Notes: generated by a model from the sequence alone, not told the origin. A stretch of DNA of 64,000 nt from Hirudinaria manillensis (GCA_034509925.1 CM067531.1:9907319-9971318), one strand, 5' to 3'; shown: positions 1 to 13,589, numbered from the stretch's first letter. Program-made: numbers and translations.

Positions 1-3000
1 CATTTTAAATTATTTATTATTATAACGTATTTAACGCCTTACTGTATCGAATTAAGTTTTAATTTATTAATGGCAATGATAATTATATTTATATTAATAA
101 CGATAATCGATTGAGGTTTCTTTTTAGGAACAATCCTTCCATTCTTCAAATCGGATTTCAACAATCCAGTGCCATACGATGTCTTGGAGATTATCATTTT
201 CATCTTTCTTGGGTCTGCTTAACTTAATCATCACTATCATTGTCATCATCATCGTCGTCGTCATCATCATAGCCTCAAGTAGTAATAATAATTAATCGAT
301 CATAATTTATTCCAGCCTCTTGTGTGGTCTACTCGGTGCCCTATTCGTGTATTCCCACCAATCCATCGTCATCTTCATCAGGAGGAGAAAGAAGCTGAGT
401 TCGTTTCTGCAAAGAACGTAAGTTACATTTGACATGAATATTTAATTACGGAATTAATTAATATTTAAATAAGAAATTAATTAAATAATTGGTTGTGGTG
501 GTGTTAATGTGTTATAAGTTCGACATTCGTCTGCGTTATTTTATCCTTTGTGCTCCACCAAACAGTTCATTCGGTAAATGTCTTGGGACTGATGTTTTTG
601 GTGCCGACTAGTGGCTTGCAATGTGTTTTAGTGAATAAAATTGCTAATATTAAATGGTAATTGTAATAGCAATAATATAGGCTAAGAATAATGCGCTATA
701 TAATTAACGCTAAGAAGCTGTTTCCAGGAGGTTCTTGTACCCAGCGTTGGTGACTTTGGTTGTCTTTTCCTTCCTCTTTCCAGCGGGGTTGGGGCAGTAC
801 ATGGCTGGTGAGGTACGTGAAATCAATTCCTAAATTGGAATAATCCCTGTGCAATTACCATTACAGAGGTTCCACTCATAACTGGAAACATTTTCTTGCC
901 TTGCAGTTAACTCTGAGAGAGGCAGTCTTCAACATGTTTGACAACAGGACTTGGACGACAGCTGAGGCCAGCACAGAGGAAGAGATGAGGTACCTAAGCG
1001 TGTGGAAAGGACCTCTGAACAATCCAATACTCACAGTCTTTCTCTTTTTCGTCATGAGGGTATTTAGAGACACATTTGTTAATTTTATCGTTAATGTAAA
1101 TTATATACGATTTGTAATATAGTGAAACATTGTTTTATAGGTTTTTATAGTTAATACTTGAAATATCTAGGTTCTCTTAAGGGGAAAATTTTCAAAAAGC
1201 GTACACCAATAGACGTCTTAAATAAGAAGGAGAGCATGACAATAATGCTAACTTTATAGCATCGTAAAAATTATTTTAAACAGTAGTGGTCATATTGTAA
1301 TTGAGTATTTTAAAAATATTTTTGAGATATTTTCTTTATAATTCAGAATTTAGAATTTAATAATAAAATTTAATGTTTCTCCTTTAGTTCTGGATGTGCG
1401 CAGTGGCAACCACTATGCCCGTTCCTTGTGGAATCTTCATTCCAACATTCAGTCTTGGTTTGTAAACTGTAATTACTCTATGACTTCAGACATCCATTTT
1501 TTTGGAGGCTCTTTTCTGTTAAATTGATTTTAATCTAGATTTCTTCTAAAATTTAAATAAAAAATTGCATTATATTATCAATGTATTTCACAGGGGCAGC
1601 ATTTGGAAGGTTCTTCGGAGAATGCATGGCTTTCTATTTCCCAGAGGGTCTAAGGGGAGTTGTCATATCGCCAGGGGCCTATTCCATCATTGGGGCTGCA
1701 ACCCTCTCGGGGGCCATGTCTCACACCGTATCCCCTGCTGTTATAGCCTTCGAGATGACCGGGTACTTGGGCCACATTCTACCCTGTGTGGTATGTCCGT
1801 ATTCCGACCATCGGTCTATAGCTCGGATTCATATTGCTTATTTATTAAGAGAATCATTTGTAATTTTTTTAAATATATTATTTTGAAATATTAGTATTAT
1901 TGTAATGTCACATGCGATAAGGTGTGGCTTATTTGTCTCGTCTTAACTTTACAGATTGGAGTCTGCGTGGCAGGAGCAGTGGCCAATTTACTTCGTCCGT
2001 CTCTTTACGATGCCATCATCCAAATCAAACAGCTACCTTTCTTGCCTCCAGTTATAAACCCTCATGAAACAAAGTTGGTCGAATTTCGTGATAAAAATGT
2101 AGCAAATACCCATGATATTACTTAAACTAAGGCAATCTGTTTGGTGATTATTTGAGGTGATTCAAGATTGCCTATCATAATATTGAGTTATACTATTAAA
2201 AATTAAATAACATTAATAATAATATCTTTAACAACTATTAAAAACAAAAGTTAACTTTATAGTGCGTATGAAGTCACTGCGGATGACATGGTAGACAAGC
2301 AGGTGGAATGCGTTTACTTTTCTGACACACTGGAGGAACTTCTGGACAAGGTTGCCTCGAACAACGTGGAGGAATATCCAGTTTTGAACAGTAAAGGTAA
2401 ACAATTAGTTATAGTTTTTAAATTATTTAAAAAAAAAATCAAATTTTTAATAAGATTTATAAGAGACATTATCATCAACGAAAATTTCAAATTTACTGCA
2501 GAAGAGAAGATGTTTATGGGTAGTATAAAGACGTCAGAATTGAAAAGGTTGATCATCGATGAGGCAAAAGACGATGACAAAGAAGACGAGAAGACTGATA
2601 GCCAACCTACAAGAAAGATTTCACTCAGTCACTTGTTGGAACGAATCCTCCCAGTAAGTTTTTGGTCACCAATTGGAAATTTATGATTACCATAATTGTG
2701 CTCATAGAGATGTTATGTTTATCTAAGATAAAACATCTTAGAAATTGGGCTCCAGATGAGAAGTTATATAATTTTTTGTTCATATTTATGGAGTTGAAAT
2801 GAAATTAATCTTTGCAATTACTTGTTCTCAGGAAAGAAAAATTTCAGTAATTTCAAACCATTTCCAATGTGCACATGACTCTGAAAACCCGAGCATTCCG
2901 TCTTCACCAGTCAAAGTAATAATTTCATAAAAATCTATTAAGTTTTAATATTATTCTCATAAATAGATATTTTCCTTCAACAAAACATAAATTAACTTGA

Positions 3001-3821
3001 CAAACATGCAAGAAATATTATCATAAGTTTTTTGTCTGCTTTAAGTAATGGGATTGCTTGAAATTTCTCGTAAATTGCATTAAATGGTCTTAAACAACAC
3101 AATATATTCCTAAGATGAGACGCATATCAAGGTTCTCAGTCACCAGAACAGAAGATGAGGACATTAAGAAAATCAAACAACTCAAGTTTAAGAGGGACAG
3201 TGAACAACTTCAGGTTAATACATACAAAATGGACACAATAGCGCAAATCGAAATAAAACATGGTAGAAGTGACTATGTATAGATTTAGCTTTTTATGGCT
3301 TTTTAATAATAAATACCAATATTTCAGGTCGCTTGCTGGTCACAAAAGGCGTTGAATCAGCTGAACTTGAATGATTACGTCGACTTCGCTGCTTTCCACA
3401 TATCGAGCAGCCTCTCCTTGTACAAGGTTGTTGAATAACATCAATCATTATTTCTAAACGAGTGATTATTATGCATTAAATTTAAATAAAACAGATTTCT
3501 TTATTAAATATTCTTTTTTCTCCGTTACATTTCTCCAGATACATTGGGTTTTCTCCTACCTCAGCATTCACCAGGTCTTCGTGATTGACAAAGGAGCATT
3601 CGTGGGCGTTTTAAAGCTGCCTGCCGTGAGTACATCATTGCTTAAATTATCATATTCATTGTCAATGTTTGGCTTAAATTAGCCGCCAAACAAATCTTAA
3701 TAAAAACCAATTATAAATCAATCTTTCAATTAACTTAAAGGTGCTGAAGGCCATATCAGAACCCATAGAACCCAAGCCATATTTCAAACAAGAGCTGGAA
3801 AGATTGCTGAAGTTCCAATGA
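1..3821 (+). CDS. CLC-family chloride channel, C-terminal part (5' end outside window)
   Basis: Voltage-gated chloride channel/transporter of the plasma-membrane CLC-1/CLC-2/CLC-K branch, an integral membrane homodimer with cytoplasmic CBS domains. Exons, approximate: 128-212, 316-417, 728-812, 907-1059, 1388-1457, 1594-1790, 1955-~2073, ~2263-2396, 2502-2653, 2832-2915, 3115-3213, 3328-3426, 3539-3625, 3741-3821. Diagnostic pieces are GLLGALFVY, GQYMAGE, FDNRTW, the pore-helix motif VPCGIFIP followed by AAFGR, and GAYSIIGAA with the conserved pore tyrosine. A first CBS domain (from 2263) and a second CBS domain (3328-3800) follow, and the frame stops at 3819. The exon end near 2073-2088 is uncertain because no donor there is strong. 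Bases 1-127 are intron. The upstream membrane helices, including the first selectivity motif, lie outside the window. A polyadenylation signal follows near 3923. The gene converges on the EXOSC4 gene 208 bp away. Confidence 0.93.
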
Positions 3822-4029
3822 CACTAAATATACAAAATGTATGTTTTACAGTTAGGGGCAATTAGTACCTTTGTACGTCTCAGTGGTTTAGAATGTTCTA
3901 TTTGTTTAGGAAATTAAATAAGGGAATAAAGTTGAGCACCACTCAAGTCTTTGTGTATTTATTGAATGTTTATTAAATCAAAACCAGTTCAATAAAAATC
4001 CACAACAAAAACAGTCAACACTCGCGCCA

Positions 4030-5446
4030 TCAGTCTGTCGAATTCTCCATTATGATCCTTTCCATCGCCTTGAGCACCTGCTTGCAGCCTTTGGTGGTGT
4101 TTTCGGTGGCTCTGTCGAAATGAGACTCGTGCAGTCTCCCGTTGAGGTGGTACATGAAGATTTGATCGTAAACCCCGGGAAGCATGGCCATGTTCAGCTG
4201 GAACGTGCTCTGGGATTCCTCGTTGTGGTTCAAGTCAATGACGGGCATGTCATCCACGGCACCAGACGAACTGGCACATACGAGGCCTAAAAGTAGATTT
4301 AAGATTTAAAAAGCAGCTTTAGATTTATGTTGAATCTAGGGTAGTCTTATAGTAGAACCAAAAGACATTCATTGAAACTGTGGATTACATTTTTGTTTTA
4401 TTTTTTATTTGACAACTTTTAAAGAATCTCATTGAATAAATTATTATTATAACTATAATTTAAGGTAATTAATTAGTTACGATAAGCATTAACTCGATAC
4501 ATGTTAGTGGCAGAGCTGGAGTAAACAAACAACATTTAAAAATGTTTTCAAGCCCTCTAATGCATAACATAATCTACAAATAACAAAAAAAAACAAATGT
4601 TAAGAATATAAACCTTTCAAGGCTATCCCTGCATCTGCAAGAGCTAATGTGGCAGCATTGATACTGGCAGCCATGGAACTTCCATCAGCTTGCAAGACCT
4701 AAAAGATTTAGTGAAACTAATAAAATACAAACAATTTTCTACAAATATAGGTCTGATTAGTTTGACAATTAACCTAGTTTTGTTAAAAATTAACATTATT
4801 TTTTAGGAAATTAAAAATGATATTTAATTGTTTTTCACCTATTTACACCTATAAACACAAAATAGGCCAAATTCAAGGACAGGTTTCAAGCAAATGAAAA
4901 TACAGGCTGTTTTAGTCTTTCATTAGTGGAGCAATTCTTACCTCTATGTAAATGTCAATTTGCTGGCTTGGGTACAAACCAACAAGAATTGCAGATTCAA
5001 AAATCTGCTTCAAGTTTTGATTGACTTCAATTGATTTTCTGTCTCCTCTTGGTCTTAATTTTCTTTCTGAAGTGCTAAACACAGCCATACTGTATTGGCA
5101 GTTTATTATTGCCTGATCATGAAGAGTTTTTCCTTTGCCTGATTTCACCTTGTATGAAACAAGCTTAAAAGTTAAGCCTTGAATTTTGAGACAATCTAAA
5201 TAAAATTATAATGTAACATAAATAATAACAGAAAAGAAACAGAAAAGTTCTCCTGCATTTTCGAGAGTTACTCACTCCATGTGGGCCGTACACTGCGGCA
5301 AGTACTTTAGTGTCACCTTGTTCAAGATACGCTGAGCCATGGGCTTGTTTCAAAACACCCATTTTACCGGAAATATGTCGAATTTCATTAGGCTTTCTAC
5401 CGTCGCCTCTAAAACCTTCCTCACCAAGCAGACGTACCCCAGCCAT
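4030..5446 (-). CDS. EXOSC4: Exosome complex subunit RRP41 (EXOSC4), copy A
   Basis: RNase PH-fold ring subunit of the RNA exosome, which degrades and trims RNA 3'-5' in nucleus and cytoplasm. In animals the ring itself is catalytically dead and threads RNA. Four exons on the minus strand: 5446-5276, 5148-4942, 4698-4614, 4286-4030 (intron phases 0, 0, 1), giving 239 aa, close to the usual ~245. The start is the ATG at 5446, just before MAGVRLLGEEGFRGDGRK. RRP41 marks are FRGDGRKP, AHGSAYLEQGDTKVLAAVYG, INCQYSMAVFSTSERK followed by the basic segment LRPRGDRKS, QIDIYIEVLQADG, and a C-terminal helix with RLHESHFDRATE. This copy keeps the typical basic RNA-path segment, so it is probably the standard subunit. 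A second, more divergent copy lies 535 bp upstream on the same strand. Confidence 0.95.
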
Positions 5447-5981
5447 ATCGAATATAAAAATGTAAACAAACGATATTTCAGTAAGCCAAACAACGAGCTC
5501 TGACAACAACAAATCAGATTTTCTCAACAATTATCTTTTATAATTATTATTGACATTGGTTGAAGTTATATAAACTAAATAAATTTATTAATAGTTAATT
5601 CACATGACCAACGCTTAATGCGAAATTAGTAGCAATTTTCACCGCGTTTGTCAAGAATTTATTAAATTTTTATAATCACTTCAAACGATCGTAAAAACTA
5701 TTTTTTAATACTTTTGAAAATATTTTGGCATTCATTTTTGGGAATGTAATTCCTCTCCTCGTATCAAATCTAAGACAACCCCAGCTGAGATTAAAGTAAT
5801 AACCATTCATCCATAAATTCACACGAATAATTCTGTCCTGCTGCGTTATTAATTACTCACATAAAAGATACAAATCTAATCTTTGCAAGTTCTAGAAATT
5901 TCAAGAATTAATGATAACACATTTTAGTTTTAAGAGCTTTGGTGAAATTTTATTGTGTTCAGAAGCTGTTTACATTTTACA
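5447..5981. other. Spacer between the two EXOSC4 copies
   Basis: AT-rich spacer that must hold the promoter and 5' leader of copy A (starting 5446) and the 3' end of copy B (stop 5982). An open frame runs upstream of the copy A start to 5530 but has no RRP41 similarity and is read as leader. I see no other gene, TATA box or repeat. Confidence 0.6.
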
Positions 5982-7448
5982 TCACTTTACAGATTGTTCA
6001 TCTTGATTGAAATTCTCATTGCAGATCTCATTTAAATTGTCCAAGACATCCTTGCAGGCCTTGGCAGCAGTCTCTGTTGCTTCATCAAACTGAGTTTCAT
6101 GAAGTTTTCCTTTCAGACTGTGCATGAGAATTTGATTGTAGACTGACGGTAACAAGGCCACTGTCAGCATGAAGCAACTTTGCTGCTCTTCTAAGTAGGT
6201 CAGGTCAACGAGTGTTTTGTTTTTAACACAGCCACAAGAACTGGAACATACTAGACCTTAAATCAAATGTATCAATTATTAAAACTTGAGTTGAATGTAA
6301 TAGTAGCTCTTACTTGAAAAAGCTCTGGTATTTTTAACCATATTAATAATTTTAGTGCATTTATTTTAAAGTGTAGATATAAATATTATAAAAAATGATT
6401 CTCTCAAGAGTTTGGAATAATACATCATCAAATAACCATGTATAGAATTGGTTCAATTAGCAAGAGTGCTTTCAAAGAATTCTGAAAATGCTGACTTGGA
6501 TAAAATAGAGTGATTTTGGTGGCTACATAAGGAGTATTTTTCCACAAACAAATAATGCTTGGTTGCTAATAATGTTTCTTAATATTAAGCATCCTAACAT
6601 TGTTAATTATTATCTTAACATTGTCAATCATCATCCTCATCATCTTTGCGGATCAATAACAAATACCATCAAATTATTGACCTTTTAATTTAATGCCTGC
6701 ATCAACAAGGGCCAGGGTGGTGGCGTTGATGCTGCATGCCACTGCACTTCCATCATGTTCTAAAATCTACAGCACCACGCAATGAATTTGTTTGGTGGAA
6801 TTAAAAAATTATATAAAAAAATCAGTCTGAGTATTTCTGAATATACTAATAAATAAACTTTTATACTAACTTCAAGAAATATGTCAATCTGTGAATTGGC
6901 ATAACATTGTGATATGATGGCTGATTCAAAGATTTGCTTGAGGAGACGTGCAAGTTCTCCGAGATATATTTCATACTTTTTATCAGGAGGACCGAAGGGC
7001 GCTAGGTGGCACTGACAATTTATTATCATTTTCCCTGACGGATTTCTCACCTTTATCTAAAATTTCAAAAATTCACTTCTTATTAAATAAGCATACTGGT
7101 ATCTAAGCTTAGATCTAATCACCAGGTTTACAAATGTAAGTGCAAAGGAAAGATATCCATGCTTTTCTTCCCAGCAAAGCTTTTAGGACACAAATAGGGA
7201 ACATATCGCTTGCAAAAAAGCTTATATTGCATTAATAAGTCAGAAAATTATTGTACAAAAAAAGTAAATCAAGCACAATTTGATACCTCCTGAGGTCCAT
7301 AAATGCCAACAAGGACTTTCGTTTTCCCTTGCTCAACGTAAGCGGACCCATGAGCCTTCTTCAAAACTCCATTTTTGCCAGTAATTACACGCGTTTCAGA
7401 GTGTTTCCTTCCGTCTGCTCTAAAATCTATCTTGTTGGGAGATTCCAT
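5982..7448 (-). CDS. RRP41/EXOSC4-like exosome subunit, divergent tandem copy B
   Basis: RNase PH-fold protein of the RRP41 type, 235 aa, four exons: 7448-7287, 7056-6871, 6766-6682, 6256-5982. The intron positions and phases (0, 0, 1) are the same as in copy A. N-terminal FRADGRKHSETR, AHGSAYVEQGKTKVLVGIYG, QIFESAI, NSQIDIFLEV, GSAVACSINATTLALVDAGI and KLHETQFDEATE align with copy A throughout. The first M is taken at 7448; no upstream ATG lies in frame. Differences: the basic stretch of RRP41 (ERK-RPxGDRKS) is replaced by PDKKYEIYLGE, and the middle reads CQCHLAPFG, somewhat like MTR3/EXOSC6. The frame is intact and all splice sites are GT-AG, so it does not look like a pseudogene. It could be a subfunctionalised RRP41, a germline paralogue, or a replacement for another RNase PH-like ring subunit. 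It diverges from ZWILCH 820 bp away. Confidence 0.88.
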
Positions 7449-8269
7449 CTCTGATGTAAACAAAGACGATGTCGTGGAAAGTTATAAAGTTTAACACTTA
7501 ATAGCTATATTATTTATAATAGCAATTTATTTTGAAGTTTAAGTTTGGATAAAAAAGAATAAACTTACTTTGTAAAATCCGCACGTTTAAGATTACTCAT
7601 TGATGGAGGTGTTAAAGCAAAGGATTAATGATTAAAATAATTATTAAAGAAGCCAAAGTATAAGTAAAAATTGAAAGGCTTAAATGAGATAAATAATCAC
7701 AATCCGTAAATATCTTTAATTGAAAGAAGGATTGAATGGAGGATATACAGAACGGAAAATTGTAATTGCCGTTTTCATTTTTCACAAATATCCTTTAGAC
7801 CTCTGCTTATAGAATAAAGATTTTACGGTTTAGTGACTGGTTTACAACTTCATCTTAATTTTAATGTGAATCCATTCAGTAACACCAGCAAATTAGCTGC
7901 GTAAAATATTGAATGGGTAATGGAGTCTGTCAAAAAGGATTCCTAACGATTAAGGAGTCTGGATGAAACTTTGATCTGATTAGTTTTGCCTGAACACTAA
8001 CCTTTACTCAAGAATTTGATTAAATTAACAAATAAATAAACTCCAAAGTAATCCAAAATTAATGGTTTGATTGCTGTCCTAGCTTAAACTTAAAACAACT
8101 TTTTGTACAATTTTTGGTTTTGACCGCCCATATTGAAGGTTTGCAACAAATTAAATGTGAACTCATAGTGTTTAATTATTTTAAGTTAAAATTATATAAA
8201 TAATTTAAAACTTCAAATTTCCCTTTTCGTCTTAATTTTGAAAAGTAAATAATTCAGGGCCCGGGAAAC
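7449..8269. promoter_or_regulatory. Intergenic region between divergent EXOSC4 copy B and ZWILCH
   Basis: This 820 bp AT-rich interval separates two head-to-head genes and should contain both promoters. No TATA box is convincing. A GGGCCCGGG block at 8257-8265 stands just before the ZWILCH ATG. No coding frame is supported. Confidence 0.5.
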
Positions 8270-11200
8270 ATGGATGACGGGGTTGAGCCGAGAATGGGAG
8301 ATTCAACAGACTCTTTTGTGCAGGCTTTTTTGGAGTAACCTTTTTTTTTTAAATTTGTGTAAATGTAAATTTTTTAAATGAGTAAATTTTTTGAACTTTT
8401 TAATTAGAGTTCAAGATACTCAGAGACCAAAAGTTTTCCATGTTAGCAATTTTTCAAAAATTGTTGCAAATTATCCACTTTGTTATTTTATTATTAAAAA
8501 TTATCTTTTTAAGGGCTACTCGATAGAATTCTGCCATGCATTTCATCCATTACCGGTGGATCTCTTTAACATAACAGAAAAGAATTTTGTTCTTATTTCC
8601 AAGGTAAGGATTATATTTACTATATTTTGTAGATGACGTCATTGGGTATTTAGGGAACTCAACAGGTACCCATTTTGGCTCAAAATAGTGAAGAAACTGG
8701 AGAATTGGAGTTGCTAGAATCTTCAGTGAATGAATTAAGCATTAACAGCACCTCTCAAGAACTCGGTTCTCCACTGGAGTTATATGATTATCAAAAAGAT
8801 TTACAACTTGCACCTGTTTATAAGGATTCTCCTCAAAAGTCAGATGAAAATCACACTTTTTCCAATCTCATGTCTGTTGTGGAAGCAAGGTGAGTTTTTT
8901 ATGTTTAATGTTTTGGGAAAGATGTAAATCATAGTTTGGCATTTCTACAAAAAGCTCCATTTTGAGTACGTACAACATCGGATTCCAAAGACACAAGGAT
9001 CATCAACCTTGCAGGATTTGGGTGAAATGCATTTGTGCCGAAGAAGGAAGCATTGTGTACCGATCATGTCACGTGAAGTATGTGCCTGGAGGGAAGATTG
9101 CTGTGGATTCGTTTTATGTCACTTCACAAGGTTGGTTTGTTGTTATTAATAATTAAATGAATTACTATAATAATAATAGTTATAATGGCTGAATTAATTT
9201 TTAGCTTTGTTTTTAAAATGTAATTAAATTAGAGAAATTGGACAAGATTAGTAAAGATTAGTAATGGTCCTTCAATTGAAATTATTATTGATTTATAGAA
9301 ATTAATTGTAAATAAATCAGATATTATTTGATTATTGTTGTTTATTTTAATGGCTTTTATTCTCCAGGAAAACTCTTTGATCCCGATAAAGTACTGTTTG
9401 CACAGAACCTGTTGCCTCTAAGATACTTCAGTGAAGAGGTGAATAATTTAAAAAAACTTATGTTGCTAAGTAATATTTCTATTACTTATTAAGTAAACTA
9501 CTTTTAGCACAACTAAATAAATATATTACCATTATATTATATATATTACATTAATATAATATTAATCAATTAAATGATTAATTAATATTAATTAATTATA
9601 TTTAATTTAATATTTAATTAATTTAATATTAGTCAATTAAATGGTTAATATATTTAACACATATAATATAACACATTTCCAATTGCTCTCAAAGAGAGTA
9701 AATAACATAACAATTAAAATAAACAATAATTATCGATATAATTATGAAACTATTATTATTTACTATGATAATATATGATATATGTAAATAATAATTATGG
9801 AATTGTATTATAATTACATTAATTATGGAATTGTATTATAATTATTATAATTATGGAATTATACGTGCAGTGTACCTCGTACTTCTCGAGCACGAGTCAC
9901 TTGTTTGGATCTGCAGGAGACGACCTTTCAACGGAGGTCAAAGTGGAGTTCAAATGGGAGGGGGAAGAGATTCCTGTCTTGGGTGGTCCAGCTTTAGATG
10001 CCGATGGTAAACTGGTATGCGATGTTTGTGTTTATGTTTACGTGTATGTTTTGTTTTTATGTTTATGTTTTGTTTTTATGTACATTTTGTTTTATGTTTA
10101 TGTTTGCATATATATTCTGTTTTTATGTTTATGTGTATGTTTTTGTTTTATGTTTATGTTTTGTTTTTATGTTTATGTTTTTGTTTTGTTTTTTTTCTAT
10201 TGATATGGATTGTGAGAGTAGTTGGGGTGTATTTCCAAACTGCTTGTATATTTTTAAAAGTGATTTTCCTTTGTGGAACAGTCTGACTGATTGACTGATT
10301 GTTTTTATTTGGTTGGATATCGAAATGTTTGTCAATCATTGACAAGAATTAATTTTAAATTCCACACATGTTTTTGATGACTCAAGATTCCAAAAACTAT
10401 ATTGGTACATTTTGAGCCTATCTTTTGCAAAAACAATTACAAAAAACATTATTGTTTTTGTTGTTATTGTTGTTGTAAATAATTGCAAAATTAAAACGTT
10501 TCACTCTGGTTTCCATGTAAAATTAATTGTTTAATTAATTAATTAATTGTTTTCTCTGAAAATATGATTTTAATGCTTTCTTTTGTATTTTTTTCTTTTT
10601 TAAACAAAACTGAAAAATATAAATTTTCAGATCGTCAAGGTTAACATGGAAGAATCGTCGGGACCTATTTCGAATATTTACCAGGAATTGTCTACTGTTG
10701 AGGTTGTGACTAATTATTAATATTTACAATTAATACTTATTTACTAATTATTAACATTAATTATTATTAATGCAATATTATTTATAGTTTATTATTTATT
10801 ATTATTAATTGTTAATAATAATTAATTAATTAATAATAATTATTTTTTTTGAAAACATTAATATTGGAGACTCAAATATTAAATGTATCTCCATTGCCCA
10901 AACAACCCTATGGTATCTTTAAGCCACTCTTTATAAATCATATTAATAATGTGCTTTGTTATTATTATTATTATTAATAATTTTAATATTATTATTATTA
11001 ATTTTAATATTGTTATCATCATCATCATTGTAATTATCATCAACCCCTTCTCGATGCTTCCCCATCATGTTGCTAAGTTGATTAAACTAAAGTGAAATAT
11101 TAATTTATTGCAAAACTTTATTTTTGTTTATTTTACATTTTGCAATCATTTTAAAATGTATTTATAAATATAAATAAATATAATCAGCGACTGGTCAAAG

Positions 11201-13589
11201 GAATCACCGAGGAATCCATCAAGTGGTCACTCAGTCGGGCCAACCCACTTGAAAAGATGGCAGAACTCCTTGCAAGTCGGTCAATTTATTTTATTTTATT
11301 TCAAATTAGACAATTATTTTTTTTAACTTCTTGATCTTCATTTAATGTCGTAATTAAATTTATTATTAATAAATTTCAATTAATATTAATAATATGGAAA
11401 GCCTAAACAATTAATGACCACCTAATTAGCTTGCTGCTCAAGATTGCTCAGGAACGGTTTTCTCACAGCATCAAGACTCTTTTTGTTATTTAATACATTT
11501 AATACATTTAATATATTTGCTTGACTTAAAAGTTAGAAAGAAAATAATTGAGATAAACACTAAGCAGAAGATGAACAATACTCTCTGAAGATGTTCGCAG
11601 TACTTTCACTTTCTTAGTACAATGAGGCTCTTGTACGTGTCTTCAGGTGTACAGGACGTCAAGACGCAGCAACGAGGGAAGCAGACAGAAAACACGAGGA
11701 AGTCCGTCTTCGACATTCGTCCGTGTCCTGACGTCGACTTCACGGACGAAGTTTGGAACGTCATCAAAGGTGCTTTAATTGGTGGTTTTGATTGAAGATC
11801 ATTCTGACCTATAGAGATTGTGAATGAATAATTTATCCTTGGAAAATACATTATTATTATTATTATTAATGCAGTATTATTTATAATTTATGACTAAAAT
11901 TATCTTTAATCTTTAGAGTGCTCTTCATACCAAGAGTTATTGGATTGTTTTAAATGTCTCTTCGACGCCGTACGAGACACGAAGATACAACCATTGGTAG
12001 GAATTTTAATCAAATTATTTCAATCTTTGAAAATTCCAAATGTCCAAATAATTTACCAAGTGTTACCAAGGCAACAGAATGCAAACATCATCGTCGTTTA
12101 TTCTATTTAACGAAATACAGCTCAGTAGCAACAACAAGTCGAGTCTGGCTCAATTGATCAGGTCTTCATACACGTCCAACGTCAGGAAGGAAACCACGGC
12201 GTGGCTCAAGGACGAGAAGCCTCTGATCATGGCAGCCGAGATTGGAATAGAAAAGTTAAGGAAGGATTATCTGTACAATTTCATGAGTGAGTCGTTCCTA
12301 ATGTTTTGCATCGATTGTGCATCGTTAAAAAAATTATCTTCTACGAGTTTGTAATAGTTACGATGATAACTTATTTATTATTATTATTAATATTATTGCT
12401 ATTAATTATTGTTAATCAAGCTACCAGGATTATGTAATCGGGGATTATTTTATTAAATTTTGTGATCAATTTTCGAATTGGTTCTTCGCCACAACAGCTT
12501 CTGGAATCGTGAGGTTGGACCAGCTGACCCATTACCTTGGAGACGTCGAAGCAGACGACTTGTCTGACAAGTTCAGGAAGCTGAGGAAACTCCATCAGGT
12601 CCTTGAGGTCTGCCTGGTGCTCGACCAGAACCTCATCTTAAAGAAGTCGGCCCTTATGGAGGTTCTCAAGTGAGTCATGGTGGTCATGATGATAGTGATG
12701 GAACAGGTGTTGGTAATGGTAATGATGATGATACTGATTATGGTGATATGTGAACTGTGCTATCAATGTCTATCGTTCTACAGTTTCGGACTGGAGCATT
12801 TTGAAAATCCTGGCAATGATTCTGCACTTGATGAACCTTTTGAGATACCAATTTCAATGAACAGTGTTGGGGAGCAAGTCAAAAGGTGATTGGTTGAATA
12901 ACACTCTTTCAATCATCAACCAGTGATTGGCTAGGAACTTGTCACCGAGGAATAATAAGAATATATTTTTGGACAAACATGATTTAATAATTCTATTAAT
13001 AATATTTATAATACTCCATAATAAATCATTGTGATAAATCAATGTGATAATAATTTTTATAATACTCCATAACAAATCATTGAAACATGAATATGTGCAT
13101 ACTACTCATAGGTCCTATTGAATCAACCACTGAATATTCATTGCCAGGTTGAAACCAACATCTTGGAAATGTCGAGTTGAAGGTAAACTGAGGAACGGTG
13201 AGGACATCCAGGGCTGCCTCCTCCTCACCAAAAGTTCGGTCTTTCCCAGCCGAAACATCCTGCAAGGTTTCAATTTCTTTTTATTTTTTTTTTGTCATAT
13301 TTTTTTTTTATAAATTATAATAACAATTGTTTTAAATGGATTTTGATTGCGATCTCGAGAGAGAGGGCTTAAGTTGATCGAGTTATACAGGTTTTTCTGT
13401 TAAAACCTTAAATTATTTTCAAGTCGATCTTGCTCTTTATGAGCGAGAATCGATGTAGCTTGATGTTTATTGATGCACAAACACGCATCGAATCAAATGC
13501 ACGCTCTTTTTGTTTTAGAACCGACTGCTGAAGATTCTCAGCTTTATTACTATGTGACCATCGGAAATGAAACTGTCAGCAGCTTCTGA
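8270..13589 (+). CDS. ZWILCH: Kinetochore protein ZWILCH homologue
   Basis: Subunit of the ROD-ZW10-ZWILCH complex, which recruits dynein and MAD1-MAD2 to unattached kinetochores for the spindle checkpoint. Fifteen exons: 8270-8334, 8408-8603, 8666-8889, 8955-9130, 9368-9438, 9871-10014, 10631-10702, 11188-11275, 11647-11769, 11917-11996, 12121-12286, 12498-12669, 12784-12885, 13148-13266, 13519-13589. They total 622 aa against 591 in human ZWILCH. Alignable blocks are FVLISK, RIWVKC, GPISNIYQELSTVE, DVDFTDEVW with SSYQELLDCF, SLAQLIRSSY, EIGIEKLRKDYLYNFM, RKLHQVLEV, and the C-terminal PTSWKCRVE. All exon joins keep frame. The least certain boundary is the weak donor after 11275. Intron 6 holds a G/T-rich tandem tract (10017-10195). 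The 5' third is poorly conserved, as is usual for this family. Confidence 0.9.
10017..10195 (+). repeat. G/T-rich tandem repeat in ZWILCH intron
   Basis: About 180 bp made almost only of T, G and A on the plus strand, built from TATGTTT and TTTTATGTTTATG words. All three forward frames stay open across it, which is a by-product of the repeat and not evidence of coding. Confidence 0.8.

Noticed and set aside
5982..7448. EXOSC4 copy B as a processed pseudogene
   Set aside because: It keeps introns at the same positions and phases as copy A, intact GT-AG sites and an uninterrupted 235-codon frame.
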